From JBHIYN01 sp041984235 (GTDB taxonomy: Bacteria > Pseudomonadota > Gammaproteobacteria > Ga0077536), in NCBI GenBank assembly GCA_041984235.1, contig JBHIYN010000020.1, positions 1 through 64,000 of the forward strand: a stretch of DNA of 64,000 bases, given 5' to 3'. The notes under the pieces were generated by a model, which searched no databases, was not told the origin of the DNA, and saw only the letters and a list, made by a program, of their open reading frames with translations. How positions within the stretch are numbered: the first letter of the stretch is position 1; every line of letters starts with the position of its first letter. The position numbers and the translations under genes are program-made. Positions 26,183 to 34,671 of the stretch are shown piece after piece.

Positions 26183-26647
26183 ATGTCGCCAGCCCGCCCG
26201 CTGCTGTCCCTCGCCCTGCTCATCGTGCTGCTCGCCGTGCCCGGCCCCGCCGCGCTGGCCGGCCCCGAGTCCGATGCCCTCGCGCGCTGCCTGATCGCGG
26301 AGACCTCGGTCCGCGACCGCACGCGCCTGGTGCGCTGGCTGTTCGCCGCGCTCGCCGTGCATCCCGCGGTACGCGACCTGGCGAACGTGACGCCCGCACA
26401 GATCGAGGCCGCCAACCGCGACGCGGCGGCACTGGTGCAGACCCTGCTGGTCGACTCGTGCCGTGAGCCCGCGGCGCGCGCCATGCAGCGCGAGGGCGTC
26501 GACACCCTGCGCTCCAGCTTCGAGGTGCTGGGCGGCGTCGCCGGGCAGCAGATCTTCGCCAACCGCGACGTCGCCGCGGCCATGACCGGGCTCGGCCGTC
26601 ACATCGACGGCGCCGCACTGGAGCGTGCGCTGGCGCCACAGGATTAG
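26183..26647 (+). CDS. Hypothetical secreted protein (154 aa)
   Basis: A clear signal peptide (residues 1-26, LALLIVLLAVPGPAALAG) precedes a mostly helical domain with two cysteines (ALARCLIAE and VDSCREPA) that may form a disulfide. No known family is recognised. It is divergent from the riboswitch and probably monocistronic. Confidence 0.65.
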   Translation: MSPARPLLSLALLIVLLAVPGPAALAGPESDALARCLIAETSVRDRTRLVRWLFAALAVHPAVRDLANVTPAQIEAANRDAAALVQTLLVDSCREPAARAMQREGVDTLRSSFEVLGGVAGQQIFANRDVAAAMTGLGRHIDGAALERALAPQD

Positions 26648-26719
26648 GCCTCCGCGGGGCGGCGGGCGCCAGTTCGATATCATGGCGACATCGTTAGCCA
26701 ATCCAATCGAGGTTGAACC

Positions 26720-27268
26720 ATGAGTGAGAAGATCGTGATGCGCGTCGGCGAATGCCTGGTGGCCGGCGGCCCGCCCGGAACCGCGGCCGAGCCGGAAGTG
26801 GCCATCGGCGAGATGGACGGGCCGATGGGGGTGGCCTTCGGCAACCTGCTCGGCGACCAGGTCAAGGGACACTCGCGCGTGCTGGCGATCATGAACACCG
26901 ACATCATGGTGCGCCCGGCGACCCTCATGGTGAGCAAGGTCACGGTCAACAACAGCCGCTACACCAACATCCTGATGGGCACCGTGCAGGGCGCGATCGC
27001 CAACGGCGTGCTCGACGCCGTGCGCGCCGGCGACATCCCCCGGGACCGCGTCGACGAGCTCGGCATCATCGTCTCGGTCTGGCTCAACCCGAGCGTCGCC
27101 AAGGACGACAATCTCGATCACAAGATCCTGTTCGACATCCACCGCGAGGCGACGGCGAAGGCGATCCACAAGGCGATGCGCAACGAGCCTTCGATCGATT
27201 GGCTGCTCGAACACCAGGACGAGATCGTGCACAAGTACTACCAGATGGGGCTGGACGGCAAAATCTGA
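26720..27268 (+). CDS. Fae (formaldehyde-activating enzyme) family protein without the catalytic His
   Basis: The 182-aa protein has the Fae fold: MRVGECLV, GPMGVAFGNLLGDQ, VLAIMNTDIMVRPATLMVSKVTVNN, a GTVQGAIANGVLDAV helix, and a C-terminal DHKILFDIHREATAKAI. Fae condenses formaldehyde with tetrahydromethanopterin. When aligned by the VGE and IG anchors to the Methylobacterium enzyme, the catalytic His (EVAHIDLIIG) corresponds here to Glu (AAEPEVAIG), with two extra residues. It may therefore be one of the Fae-like homologues with a different role. A good RBS (GAGGTT) precedes the start. Confidence 0.82.
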   Translation: MSEKIVMRVGECLVAGGPPGTAAEPEVAIGEMDGPMGVAFGNLLGDQVKGHSRVLAIMNTDIMVRPATLMVSKVTVNNSRYTNILMGTVQGAIANGVLDAVRAGDIPRDRVDELGIIVSVWLNPSVAKDDNLDHKILFDIHREATAKAIHKAMRNEPSIDWLLEHQDEIVHKYYQMGLDGKI

Positions 27269-27659
27269 TCGCGCTGCGCGCGGGCGTACCCGTACAGCCG
27301 GGGCGCCCGCGCGCCGCCGCCCTCGCCGCCCCTCGCCCTGGCCGCGCCGTCACTTGCTCGGGAACGCGGCCGCGCCGGAACGCCTCGGCGGGCACGGTGC
27401 CGCCGTGACTCACACCGCCCCCGGGTCCGCCGCGGCGGCGCCCCTGCAGGCCTGTGCCGGCCCACGCCTGCGGCGCTGCAACAATCCAGAAAAGCCCCCT
27501 GAATGAGTGACCTACGTGGCCTGATTGAGCGAAATGTCAAAGATTGCGGGGCACAGGCCGCCATAGATTCCGGCAGCCCGGGGTTGCCGCTCCCCGAGCG
27601 CCGCGCAGGGCATGCCGGCGCGGGCCGATCCGTTTTCATGTTGCCGAGGAAGTCCCCGC
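27269..27659. other. Intergenic region before the GGDEF-EAL gene
   Basis: These 391 bases have no convincing gene. The last 170 bases are less GC-rich and probably hold the promoter of the diguanylate cyclase gene. No known riboswitch or repeat was recognised. Confidence 0.4.
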
Positions 27660-29693
27660 TTGCAGATTGTCCCGCCCCTGAACCCGGAGCACGCACTGCA
27701 GGCGCAGGCGGGCGGCATGGGCGTCGCCGGCAGCAGCGAGCGCGGCGACTCCATCGACGCGCGCATCCGCGCCGCACAGCTCGAGATGTGCCTGGGCAGC
27801 ACGCTGCAGGCGCAGCTCGTCGCGCTGGTCAACGCCGGCCTGCTGTACCTGTTCCTGCGCCCGGTGGTCGACCTGACGCTGCTCAACCTGTGGCTGGCCG
27901 CGCTGCTCGGCGGTGTCGCCCTGCGCGTCATGCTCTACGGCCGTTACCGTGCCGTGCCGCCGGCGTCGCGCGAGCTGGCGCAGTGGGAAGGCCTCAACCT
28001 GCTCGGGGTGGCCATCTCCGGCCTGCTATGGGGTGCGACCGGGCTGTTGTTGTTCACCCCGCACAGCCTGCCGCACCAGGTGTTCCTGTCGTTCGTCATC
28101 GGCGGCCTGGCGGCCGGTTCGGTCAGCACGCTATCGGTTCAGCGTCATGCCGCGCTGCTGTTCATGCTGCCGGCGCTGCTGCCGCTGGTCGGCCGCTTCC
28201 TGTTCGCCGGCCACGAGTTCGCCTGGGTCATGTGCGGCATGCTGGCGGTATTCCTGCTCATGATGCTGGTCGCCTCGGCGCGCTTCTTCGCCAATTTCCG
28301 CGACACCCTGGCCGAGAGCCTGCGGCGCGAAGCGGCCGAGAACGACCTTGCGCAGATCGCCTACTACGACCCGCTCACGGAGCTGCCCAATCGTCGCCTG
28401 TTCGCCGACTTCACGCAGCGCGCCAGTGCCGGCGCACGACGCCATGGCACGCTGATCGCGGTGTGTTACCTCGATCTCGACGACTTCAAGCCCATCAACG
28501 AAGGGCACGGCTACGAGCTCGGCGATCGCGTGCTGGTACGCGCCGCCGAGATCCTGCGCGCCTCGGTACGCGCGGGTGACGTCGTCGCACGCTGGGGCGG
28601 CGACGAGTTCGCGGTACTGCTGACCGAAATCGAAAGCCCGCAGGCCTGCCGGCAGGCCCTGCAGCGCCTGATCGAACGGCTCGCCGAGCCGCAGATGGTC
28701 GACGGCGTAGCGGTCGACCTCGGCGCCAGCATCGGTGCCGCACTCGGCCCCGGCGACAGTGACGACCCGGACATCCTCCTGCGCCAGGCCGATCACGCCA
28801 TGTACCTCGCCAAGCGCGCCGGACGCAGCGGCTATCACCTGTTCGACGCCGAGCTCGACGGCGAGGACCGCCGGCGCAGCGAGGCACGCGCCAGCATGCG
28901 CGACGCGCTCAACGCCGGACAGCTGCAGCTCCACGTGCAGCCCAAGGTCGAGATGGACAGCGGGCGCGTGTACGGCGCCGAGGCCCTGATCCGCTGGCAG
29001 CACCCGCAGCGCGGCCTGGTGCCTCCCGGCAGCTTCCTGCCGCAGTGGGAAGCCGATCCGGCCATGATCGAGCTCGACCGCTGGGTGGTACGCAGCGCCT
29101 TCCAGCAGCTCGATGCCTGGATCGACCAGGGCCTGCGCCTGGCACTGAGCGTCAACGTCTCCGCCTGGCTGCTGCACGACACCGGTTTCATCCCGTTTCT
29201 CGACAGCCTCGTCAACGCCTACCCGCGCACGCGCGGGCTGCTCGAGATCGAGGTCACCGAAACCCGCGCCCTCGATGACGTCGGCCACATCTCGCAGGTG
29301 ATGTCGCGCTCGGCCGCACTCGACGTCGAGTTCGCGCTGGACGACTTCGGTACCGGTTTCTCCTCGCTGGTCCACCTGCAGCGCCTGCCCGCGCATGCGC
29401 TCAAGATCGACACCACCTTCGTGCGCGCGATGCTCGACAGCGAGACCGATCACAACCTGGTGCGCGGCATCGTCGGCCTCGGCCACTCGCTGGGCAAGCA
29501 GGTCATCGCCGAGGGCGTCGAGACCATCGCCCATGGCAGCGCCCTGCTCGCGCTGGGCTGCACGCGCGCGCAGGGCTACGGCATCGCGCGGCCGATGCCG
29601 GCAGCCGAGCTGCCCGACTGGGTGGCGCTGTGGCAGGCGCCACCGGAGTGGTTGCGCCCGTCACCGCCAGCGCTGACCGGCGCCGCCGGCTGA
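27660..29693 (+). CDS. Membrane GGDEF-EAL protein (c-di-GMP synthesis/hydrolysis)
   Basis: I choose TTG 27660 because GAGGA (27646-27650) is well spaced; ATG 27612 or 27717 are alternatives. The 677-aa protein begins with a soluble stretch, then about five transmembrane helices (residues 45-205). A GGDEF domain follows with an intact active site WGGDEFAVLL (GGDEF at about 313-317), then an EAL domain with EALIRW (441-446), DDFGTGFSSL, KIDTTFV and EGVET all present. The motifs of both enzymes are intact, so the net activity cannot be told. Type IV pili and exported matrix proteins encoded nearby are common c-di-GMP targets. Confidence 0.9.
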   Translation: MQIVPPLNPEHALQAQAGGMGVAGSSERGDSIDARIRAAQLEMCLGSTLQAQLVALVNAGLLYLFLRPVVDLTLLNLWLAALLGGVALRVMLYGRYRAVPPASRELAQWEGLNLLGVAISGLLWGATGLLLFTPHSLPHQVFLSFVIGGLAAGSVSTLSVQRHAALLFMLPALLPLVGRFLFAGHEFAWVMCGMLAVFLLMMLVASARFFANFRDTLAESLRREAAENDLAQIAYYDPLTELPNRRLFADFTQRASAGARRHGTLIAVCYLDLDDFKPINEGHGYELGDRVLVRAAEILRASVRAGDVVARWGGDEFAVLLTEIESPQACRQALQRLIERLAEPQMVDGVAVDLGASIGAALGPGDSDDPDILLRQADHAMYLAKRAGRSGYHLFDAELDGEDRRRSEARASMRDALNAGQLQLHVQPKVEMDSGRVYGAEALIRWQHPQRGLVPPGSFLPQWEADPAMIELDRWVVRSAFQQLDAWIDQGLRLALSVNVSAWLLHDTGFIPFLDSLVNAYPRTRGLLEIEVTETRALDDVGHISQVMSRSAALDVEFALDDFGTGFSSLVHLQRLPAHALKIDTTFVRAMLDSETDHNLVRGIVGLGHSLGKQVIAEGVETIAHGSALLALGCTRAQGYGIARPMPAAELPDWVALWQAPPEWLRPSPPALTGAAG

Positions 29694-29700
29694 ACGGCCC

Positions 29701-30669
29701 TCACACCACCCGGTCGCGCGGCGTCTGGCCGGCGAAAAAGGCCTGCAGGTTCTCGATCACGCGCCGGCCCATGGCGACGCGGGTCTCCGCGGTCGCACTG
29801 CCGAGATGCGGCAGCAGGACCACGTTCTCCATTTTGCACAGGGCCGGCGGCACCGCCGGCTCGCTCTCGTAGACGTCGAGCCCGGCACCGGCCAGGCGCC
29901 GCGATTCGAGTGCCTCGACCAGGGCCTCGTGATCGACCACGTCACCGCGCGCGGTATTGATCAGGTAAGCATGCGGCTGCATCACGGCGAGGCGCGCGGC
30001 ATTGACCAGGTGCCGGGTGGCTTCGCCGCCGGGGCAATGCAGCGAGACGAAGTCCGCCTGCGCCAGAACCTCCTCCGGCGTGGCGCACATCTGTGCCCCG
30101 AGCGCGTTGGCGACGGCGGGCTCGGGTGGCACGGGATCGTGCGCCACGACGCGCATGCCGAAACCGAAGTGCGCGCGCTGCGCCACCGCGCGCGCAATGC
30201 GGCCGAAGCCGATCAGGCCCAGGGTCTTGCCGCTGACCCGCGTGCCGACCATGTGGGTCGGCCGCCAGCCGGTCCAGGCGCCGGCGCGCACGTGGCGCTC
30301 GCCCTCGCCGGCGCGCCGGGCGACGGCCAGCAGCAGTGTCAGCGCGAGGTCGGCGGTGCAGTCGGTCAGCACCTCCGGGGTATTGGTCACGGTGATGCCG
30401 GCCGCGCGCGCGGCCTCGAGGTCGATGTGGTTGAAACCGACGCCGAAGTTGCCGAGCACACGCGTGCGCGGCGTGCCGCCCAGCACCGCGGCGTCGAGGC
30501 GATCGGTCACGGTCGGGCACAGCGCGTCGCAGTCGGCCAGCGCGGCACGCAGATCGTCGGCGCTGAACGGCCGGTCTTCCGCGTTCAGGACGGCGTCGAA
30601 TTGCGCAGCCAGCTCGGCTTCGACCGTCGCCGGCCAGCGCCGCGTGACGATGACTCGGGGTTTGCTCAT
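29701..30669 (-). CDS. D-isomer 2-hydroxyacid dehydrogenase (glyoxylate/hydroxypyruvate reductase)
   Basis: Start 30669 has GGAGAG 7 nt upstream. The 322-aa protein has the catalytic/substrate residues in NFGVGFNHID, the NAD(P)-binding GLIGFGRIARAVAQRA (about residues 150-165), and the catalytic Arg in NTARGDVVD. The Glu in DVYESEP and the His in LLPHLGSAT complete the site. It is close to GhrB/GyaR types that reduce glyoxylate or hydroxypyruvate. It converges on the GGDEF-EAL gene and is divergent from folD; glycerate kinase lies beyond folD. Confidence 0.86.
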   Translation of the reverse strand: MSKPRVIVTRRWPATVEAELAAQFDAVLNAEDRPFSADDLRAALADCDALCPTVTDRLDAAVLGGTPRTRVLGNFGVGFNHIDLEAARAAGITVTNTPEVLTDCTADLALTLLLAVARRAGEGERHVRAGAWTGWRPTHMVGTRVSGKTLGLIGFGRIARAVAQRAHFGFGMRVVAHDPVPPEPAVANALGAQMCATPEEVLAQADFVSLHCPGGEATRHLVNAARLAVMQPHAYLINTARGDVVDHEALVEALESRRLAGAGLDVYESEPAVPPALCKMENVVLLPHLGSATAETRVAMGRRVIENLQAFFAGQTPRDRVV

Positions 30670-30831
30670 GGGTTCTCTCCGCGGCTGCACACCTGCGGCC
30701 GCCTGGTGATCGGGAGGTACACCACGCCCGCTTGCGCGCGCGGCATCGCGTTATAGTAGCGAGACGCGGCGCACCTGCACACGCGCCCGCCGGGCGACGC
30801 CGGCGCGGCGCCCGAACGAAGGAAACACAGC

Positions 30832-31680
30832 ATGACCACAGACAAGATTCTCGACGGCTCGCGCGTCGCCGCCGCTGTCCTCGACGACGCGCGCGCCAAG
30901 GTCGCACGCCTGCACAGCGAGTGCGGGGTTACCCCGTGCCTGGCCACCGTGCTGGTCGGCGGCGATCCGGCCTCGGCGACCTACGTGCGCATGAAACGCA
31001 AGCGCTGCGCCGACGTCGGCATGACCTCGAAACCGATCGAGATGGCGGAGCGCACCACCACCACCGAGCTGGTGCGCCAGATCGAGGCCCTGGCCGAGGA
31101 CCCCGGGGTCAACGGCATCCTGCTGCAGCACCCGGTACCGTCGCACATCGACGAGCGCGCCGCGTTCGAGGCGATCGGCCCGGCCAAGGACGTCGACGGC
31201 GTGACGGCAGTCGGCCTGGGCCGCATGTGGCTGGGGCTGGGCGTCTACGGCTCGTGCACGCCGGCCGGCATCATGCGCCTGCTCGCGGCCTACGACGTGG
31301 CGCTGGAAGGTCTCGACGCGCTGGTCATCGGACGCAGTCCGATCCTCGGCAAGCCGATGGCGGCGATGCTGCTGGAGGCGAATGCTACCGTCACCATCGC
31401 GCACTCGCGCACGCGCGACCTGCCGGCACTGGTCGGCCGCGCGGATCTCGTGGTCGCCGCGGTCGGGCGCGCCGAGTTCGTACGCGGTGAGTGGATTCGG
31501 GACGGCGCGATCGTGGTCGACGCCGGCTACAACGAGGGCAACGTCGGCGACGTCGAGTACGAGGCGGCGCACGCCCGCGCGCGGCTGATCACGCCGGTAC
31601 CCGGCGGCGTCGGACCGATGACCATCGCGACCCTGATCGACCAGACCGCCGACGCCGCCTGCCGGCAGCACGGCCTGTAG
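30832..31680 (+). CDS. folD: Methylene-H4folate dehydrogenase/cyclohydrolase FolD
   Basis: The 282-aa protein has all the FolD landmarks: LVGGDPASATYVRMKRKRC with the catalytic Lys (about residue 54), GILLQHPVPSHID, AKDVDGVT, SCTPAGIMRLL, the NADP loop VIGRSPILGKPMA, and the terminal TPVPGGVGPMTIATL. The central motif HPVP replaces the more common LPLP, so it may represent a second FolD type. It interconverts methylene-, methenyl- and formyl-tetrahydrofolate. It is 25 bp from glycerate kinase, probably co-transcribed. Confidence 0.93.
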   Translation: MTTDKILDGSRVAAAVLDDARAKVARLHSECGVTPCLATVLVGGDPASATYVRMKRKRCADVGMTSKPIEMAERTTTTELVRQIEALAEDPGVNGILLQHPVPSHIDERAAFEAIGPAKDVDGVTAVGLGRMWLGLGVYGSCTPAGIMRLLAAYDVALEGLDALVIGRSPILGKPMAAMLLEANATVTIAHSRTRDLPALVGRADLVVAAVGRAEFVRGEWIRDGAIVVDAGYNEGNVGDVEYEAAHARARLITPVPGGVGPMTIATLIDQTADAACRQHGL

Positions 31681-31705
31681 TCCGCCGCACACCGCGGCGG
31701 CCGTA

Positions 31706-32854
31706 ATGCGCATCCTCGTCGCGCCCGACTCGTTCAAGGAAAGCCTGGGCGCGGCCGAGGTGGCGGACGCGCTGGCCGCGGGCCTGGCCGAGGCGCTGCC
31801 CGGCGTGGCGCTCGACCTCGCCCCGATCGCCGACGGCGGCGAAGGCACCGTCGACGCCCTGCTCGCCGCGGCCGGCGGTGAACGCGTGACGGTACCCGTG
31901 CACGACCCGCTGGGGCGGCCGCTGCAGGCGGCGTTCGGGCTGCTGGCCGATCGACGCACCGCGGTGGTCGAATGCGCCGCCGCCTCGGGCCTCGGCCTGC
32001 TCGCAGCGGGCGAGCGCGATCCGCTGCGCGCCTCCAGCTACGGCACCGGTGAGCTGCTGCTCGCCGCCGCGCGGCACGGCGCCGAACGCATCATCGTCGG
32101 ACTCGGCGGCTCGGCCACGGTCGACGGCGGCCTCGGCCTGCTGCAGGCGGCCGGCATGACCCTGCTGGACGACGCTGACACGCCGCTTGCGGCGCCGGCC
32201 GGCGGCGGCGCGCTGGCCGGCGTGGCCGGTATCGCCGACACTGATCGGGACCCGGCCTTCGCCGGCGTGCGCATCGAGATCGCCAGCGACGTCGACAACC
32301 CGCTGCTCGGCGCCACCGGCGCGGCGGCCGTGTTCGGTCCACAGAAAGGCGCCGATCCGGCCACCGTCGCGGTGCTCGACGCCGGCCTCGCGCACTTCTA
32401 CGACATCCTCGAGGCGCGCTTCGGGGTCCGCGTACGCGAGCGCGCCGGCGCCGGCGCCGCCGGCGGCCTGGGCGCGGCCCTGATGGCGGTGTTCGCGGCC
32501 GAGCCGCGGCCCGGCATCGAGGTCGTCGCCGAGGCCTGCGACCTGCGCGCGCGCATCGCGCAGGCCGACGTCGTCATCACCGGCGAAGGCCGCATCGACG
32601 CGCAGACCCTGCACGGCAAGGGGCCTTACGGGGTCGCGCAACTCGCGCGCGCGCTCGGCCGGCCGGTCATCGCCGTCGGCGGCAGTCTCGCCGACGACGC
32701 GCCACTGGCGGCGGACGGTCCCTTCGACGCCTTCGAAGCGGCCGTCTGCCGGCCGCAGTCAGAGCACGACGCACTCGCCGGCGCACGCCCACAGCTGGTG
32801 CGCGCCGGCACCCGCATCGGACGCTGGCTGGCGCTCGCCACGCGCCTAGCCTGA
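31706..32854 (+). CDS. glxK: Glycerate kinase (GarK/GlxK type)
   Basis: The 382-aa protein begins MRILVAPDSFKESLGAAEVA and contains LAPIADGGEGTVDAL, SSYGTGELL, IVGLGGSATVDGG and a terminal ITGEGRIDAQTLHGKGPYGVA. These are all signature stretches of the glycerate kinase type-1 family. It phosphorylates D-glycerate, most likely to 2-phosphoglycerate. With the neighbouring hydroxyacid reductase it would complete conversion of glyoxylate/hydroxypyruvate to central metabolism. Confidence 0.92.
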   Translation: MRILVAPDSFKESLGAAEVADALAAGLAEALPGVALDLAPIADGGEGTVDALLAAAGGERVTVPVHDPLGRPLQAAFGLLADRRTAVVECAAASGLGLLAAGERDPLRASSYGTGELLLAAARHGAERIIVGLGGSATVDGGLGLLQAAGMTLLDDADTPLAAPAGGGALAGVAGIADTDRDPAFAGVRIEIASDVDNPLLGATGAAAVFGPQKGADPATVAVLDAGLAHFYDILEARFGVRVRERAGAGAAGGLGAALMAVFAAEPRPGIEVVAEACDLRARIAQADVVITGEGRIDAQTLHGKGPYGVAQLARALGRPVIAVGGSLADDAPLAADGPFDAFEAAVCRPQSEHDALAGARPQLVRAGTRIGRWLALATRLA

Positions 32855-32873
32855 GCGCGCCGGGAACCGTGAG

Positions 32874-33260
32874 CTAGCCGCCCGCCGGCGTCCCCCACAC
32901 CAGCCAGGCGGCGAACGCGGCGGCCAGCAGCCACAACGTCACGACCAGCACCGCCCCGCCCACGCTGCGCCGCAGCCGCGGTGGCGCGGCGGCGGCGCGC
33001 GCCTCGCACTCGGCCCACACCGCGGGCGGCATCAGGCGCACGGCGAGCCACAGGCCGAACGGCAGGATGAGCAGGTCGTCGAGCCAGCCGAGCACCGGGA
33101 TGACATCCGGGATGAGGTCGATCGGGCTCAGTGCGTAGGCCACCACCAGCACGATGATGACCTTGCTCGCGCGCGGCACGCGCGGGTCGCCCAGCGCCAG
33201 GTAGAGCGCCGCCAGGTGGCGGCGCAGGGCCTGCGCGCGGCGTCGCCAGGCCGCGATCAA
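32874..33260 (-). CDS. YkvA-type DUF1232 membrane protein
   Basis: The 128-aa protein carries the DUF1232 core: KVIIVLVVAYALSPIDLIPDVIPVLGWLDDLLILPFG (about residues 33-69). A second helix near the C-terminus is probably transmembrane. The molecular function of the family is unknown. Its start lies only a few bases from the stop of pntB on the same strand, so it may be transcribed with pntAB. Confidence 0.85.
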   Translation of the reverse strand: MIAAWRRRAQALRRHLAALYLALGDPRVPRASKVIIVLVVAYALSPIDLIPDVIPVLGWLDDLLILPFGLWLAVRLMPPAVWAECEARAAAAPPRLRRSVGGAVLVVTLWLLAAAFAAWLVWGTPAGG

Positions 33261-33266
33261 GGAGGA

Positions 33267-34658
33267 TTAATGCAGCGCCGCGAGCACCGCATCCAGGCTC
33301 TGCTTGGCATCGCCGAACAGCATGCGCGTGTTCTCGCGGAAGAATAGCGGGTTGTCGACGCCGGCGTAGCCGCTGGCCATGCTGCGCTTGAGCACCACCG
33401 CGGTGCGCGCGTGCCAGACCTCGAGCACCGGCATGCCCGCGATCGGGCTGCCCGGCTCGTCCTGCGCCGAAGGATTGACGATGTCGTTGGCCCCGATCAC
33501 CAGCACCACGTCGGTCTCCGGAAAGTCCTCGTTGATCTCGTCCATCTCGAGCACGATGTCGTAGGGGACATGGGCCTCGGCCAGCAGCACGTTCATATGC
33601 CCGGGCATGCGCCCGGCGACCGGGTGGATAGCGAAACGCACTTCCTTGCCGGCGTCGCGCAGGGCCTTGGTGATCTCGTAGACGGTGTTCTGCGCCTGCG
33701 CCACCGCCATGCCGTAACCGGGCACGATGACCACGTGGTCGGCCTCACGCAGCAGGTCGGCGGTCTCCTCGGCACTGACCGACTGTACTTCGCCGTCGTA
33801 CTCGGCTGCCGCGCCACCGCCTCCCGAGGTGCCGAAGCCACCGGCGATGACGGCGAGGAAGTGCCGGTTCATCGCGCGGCACATGATGTAGGACAGGATC
33901 GCACCGGACGAGCCAACCAGCGCGCCGGTCACGATCAGCAGGTCGTTCGACAGCATGAAGCCGGTCGCCGCCGCGGCCCAGCCCGAGTAGCTGTTCAGCA
34001 TCGACACCACCACCGGCATGTCGGCACCGCCGATCGCCATCACCATGTGCACCCCGAAAGCGAAGGCGAGCAGGGTCATGATCACGAGCACGAACAGCGC
34101 CCAGCCCATCGAGGCCATGCCGACGAACTTGATGCCGAGCAGCAGGCAGGCGACGCCGATGCCGAGGTTGAGCCAGTGGCGCGCCGGCAGCAGCAGCGGC
34201 TTGCCGTCGATCTTGCCGCGCAGCTTGCCGAAGGCGATCACCGAGCCGGTAAAGGTCACGGCGCCGATCAGGATGCCGAGGTAGATCTCGACCTCGTGGA
34301 TGGTGCGTTCGACGCCGCTGTAATGGCCGGCATCGCCGATGTAGGTGGCGAAGCCGATCAGCACCGCGGCGAGTCCGACGAAGCTGTGCAGGATGGCGAC
34401 CAGCTCCGGCATCTCGGTCATCTGCACGCGGCGTGCGGCGGTAACCCCTAGCGTGCCGCCGATGAGCATGACGATGACCAGCACGACGTAGTCGGTGACC
34501 TGGTTGGAGAAGATCGTCGCGATGATGGCGATGGCCATGCCGCAGATGCCGTAGGCATTGCCACGGCGCGCCGTTTCGGGATGGCTGAGACCGCCCAGGC
34601 TGAGGATGAACAGAACGGCCGCGATGATGTAGCTGGCAGTAACGATGCCGGAGACCAT
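33267..34658 (-). CDS. pntB: NAD(P) transhydrogenase subunit beta
   Basis: The 463-aa inner-membrane protein has about nine transmembrane helices followed by the NADP(H)-binding domain III. That domain has VVIVPGYGMAVAQAQ, the FAIHPVAGRMPGHMNVLLAEA stretch, and VLVIGANDIVNPSAQDEPGSPIAGMPVLEVW. It works with PntA to couple proton entry to reduction of NADP by NADH. It is 13 bp from pntA on the same strand. Confidence 0.96.
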   Translation of the reverse strand: MVSGIVTASYIIAAVLFILSLGGLSHPETARRGNAYGICGMAIAIIATIFSNQVTDYVVLVIVMLIGGTLGVTAARRVQMTEMPELVAILHSFVGLAAVLIGFATYIGDAGHYSGVERTIHEVEIYLGILIGAVTFTGSVIAFGKLRGKIDGKPLLLPARHWLNLGIGVACLLLGIKFVGMASMGWALFVLVIMTLLAFAFGVHMVMAIGGADMPVVVSMLNSYSGWAAAATGFMLSNDLLIVTGALVGSSGAILSYIMCRAMNRHFLAVIAGGFGTSGGGGAAAEYDGEVQSVSAEETADLLREADHVVIVPGYGMAVAQAQNTVYEITKALRDAGKEVRFAIHPVAGRMPGHMNVLLAEAHVPYDIVLEMDEINEDFPETDVVLVIGANDIVNPSAQDEPGSPIAGMPVLEVWHARTAVVLKRSMASGYAGVDNPLFFRENTRMLFGDAKQSLDAVLAALH

Positions 34659-34671
34659 GATCTTCCCCTTC

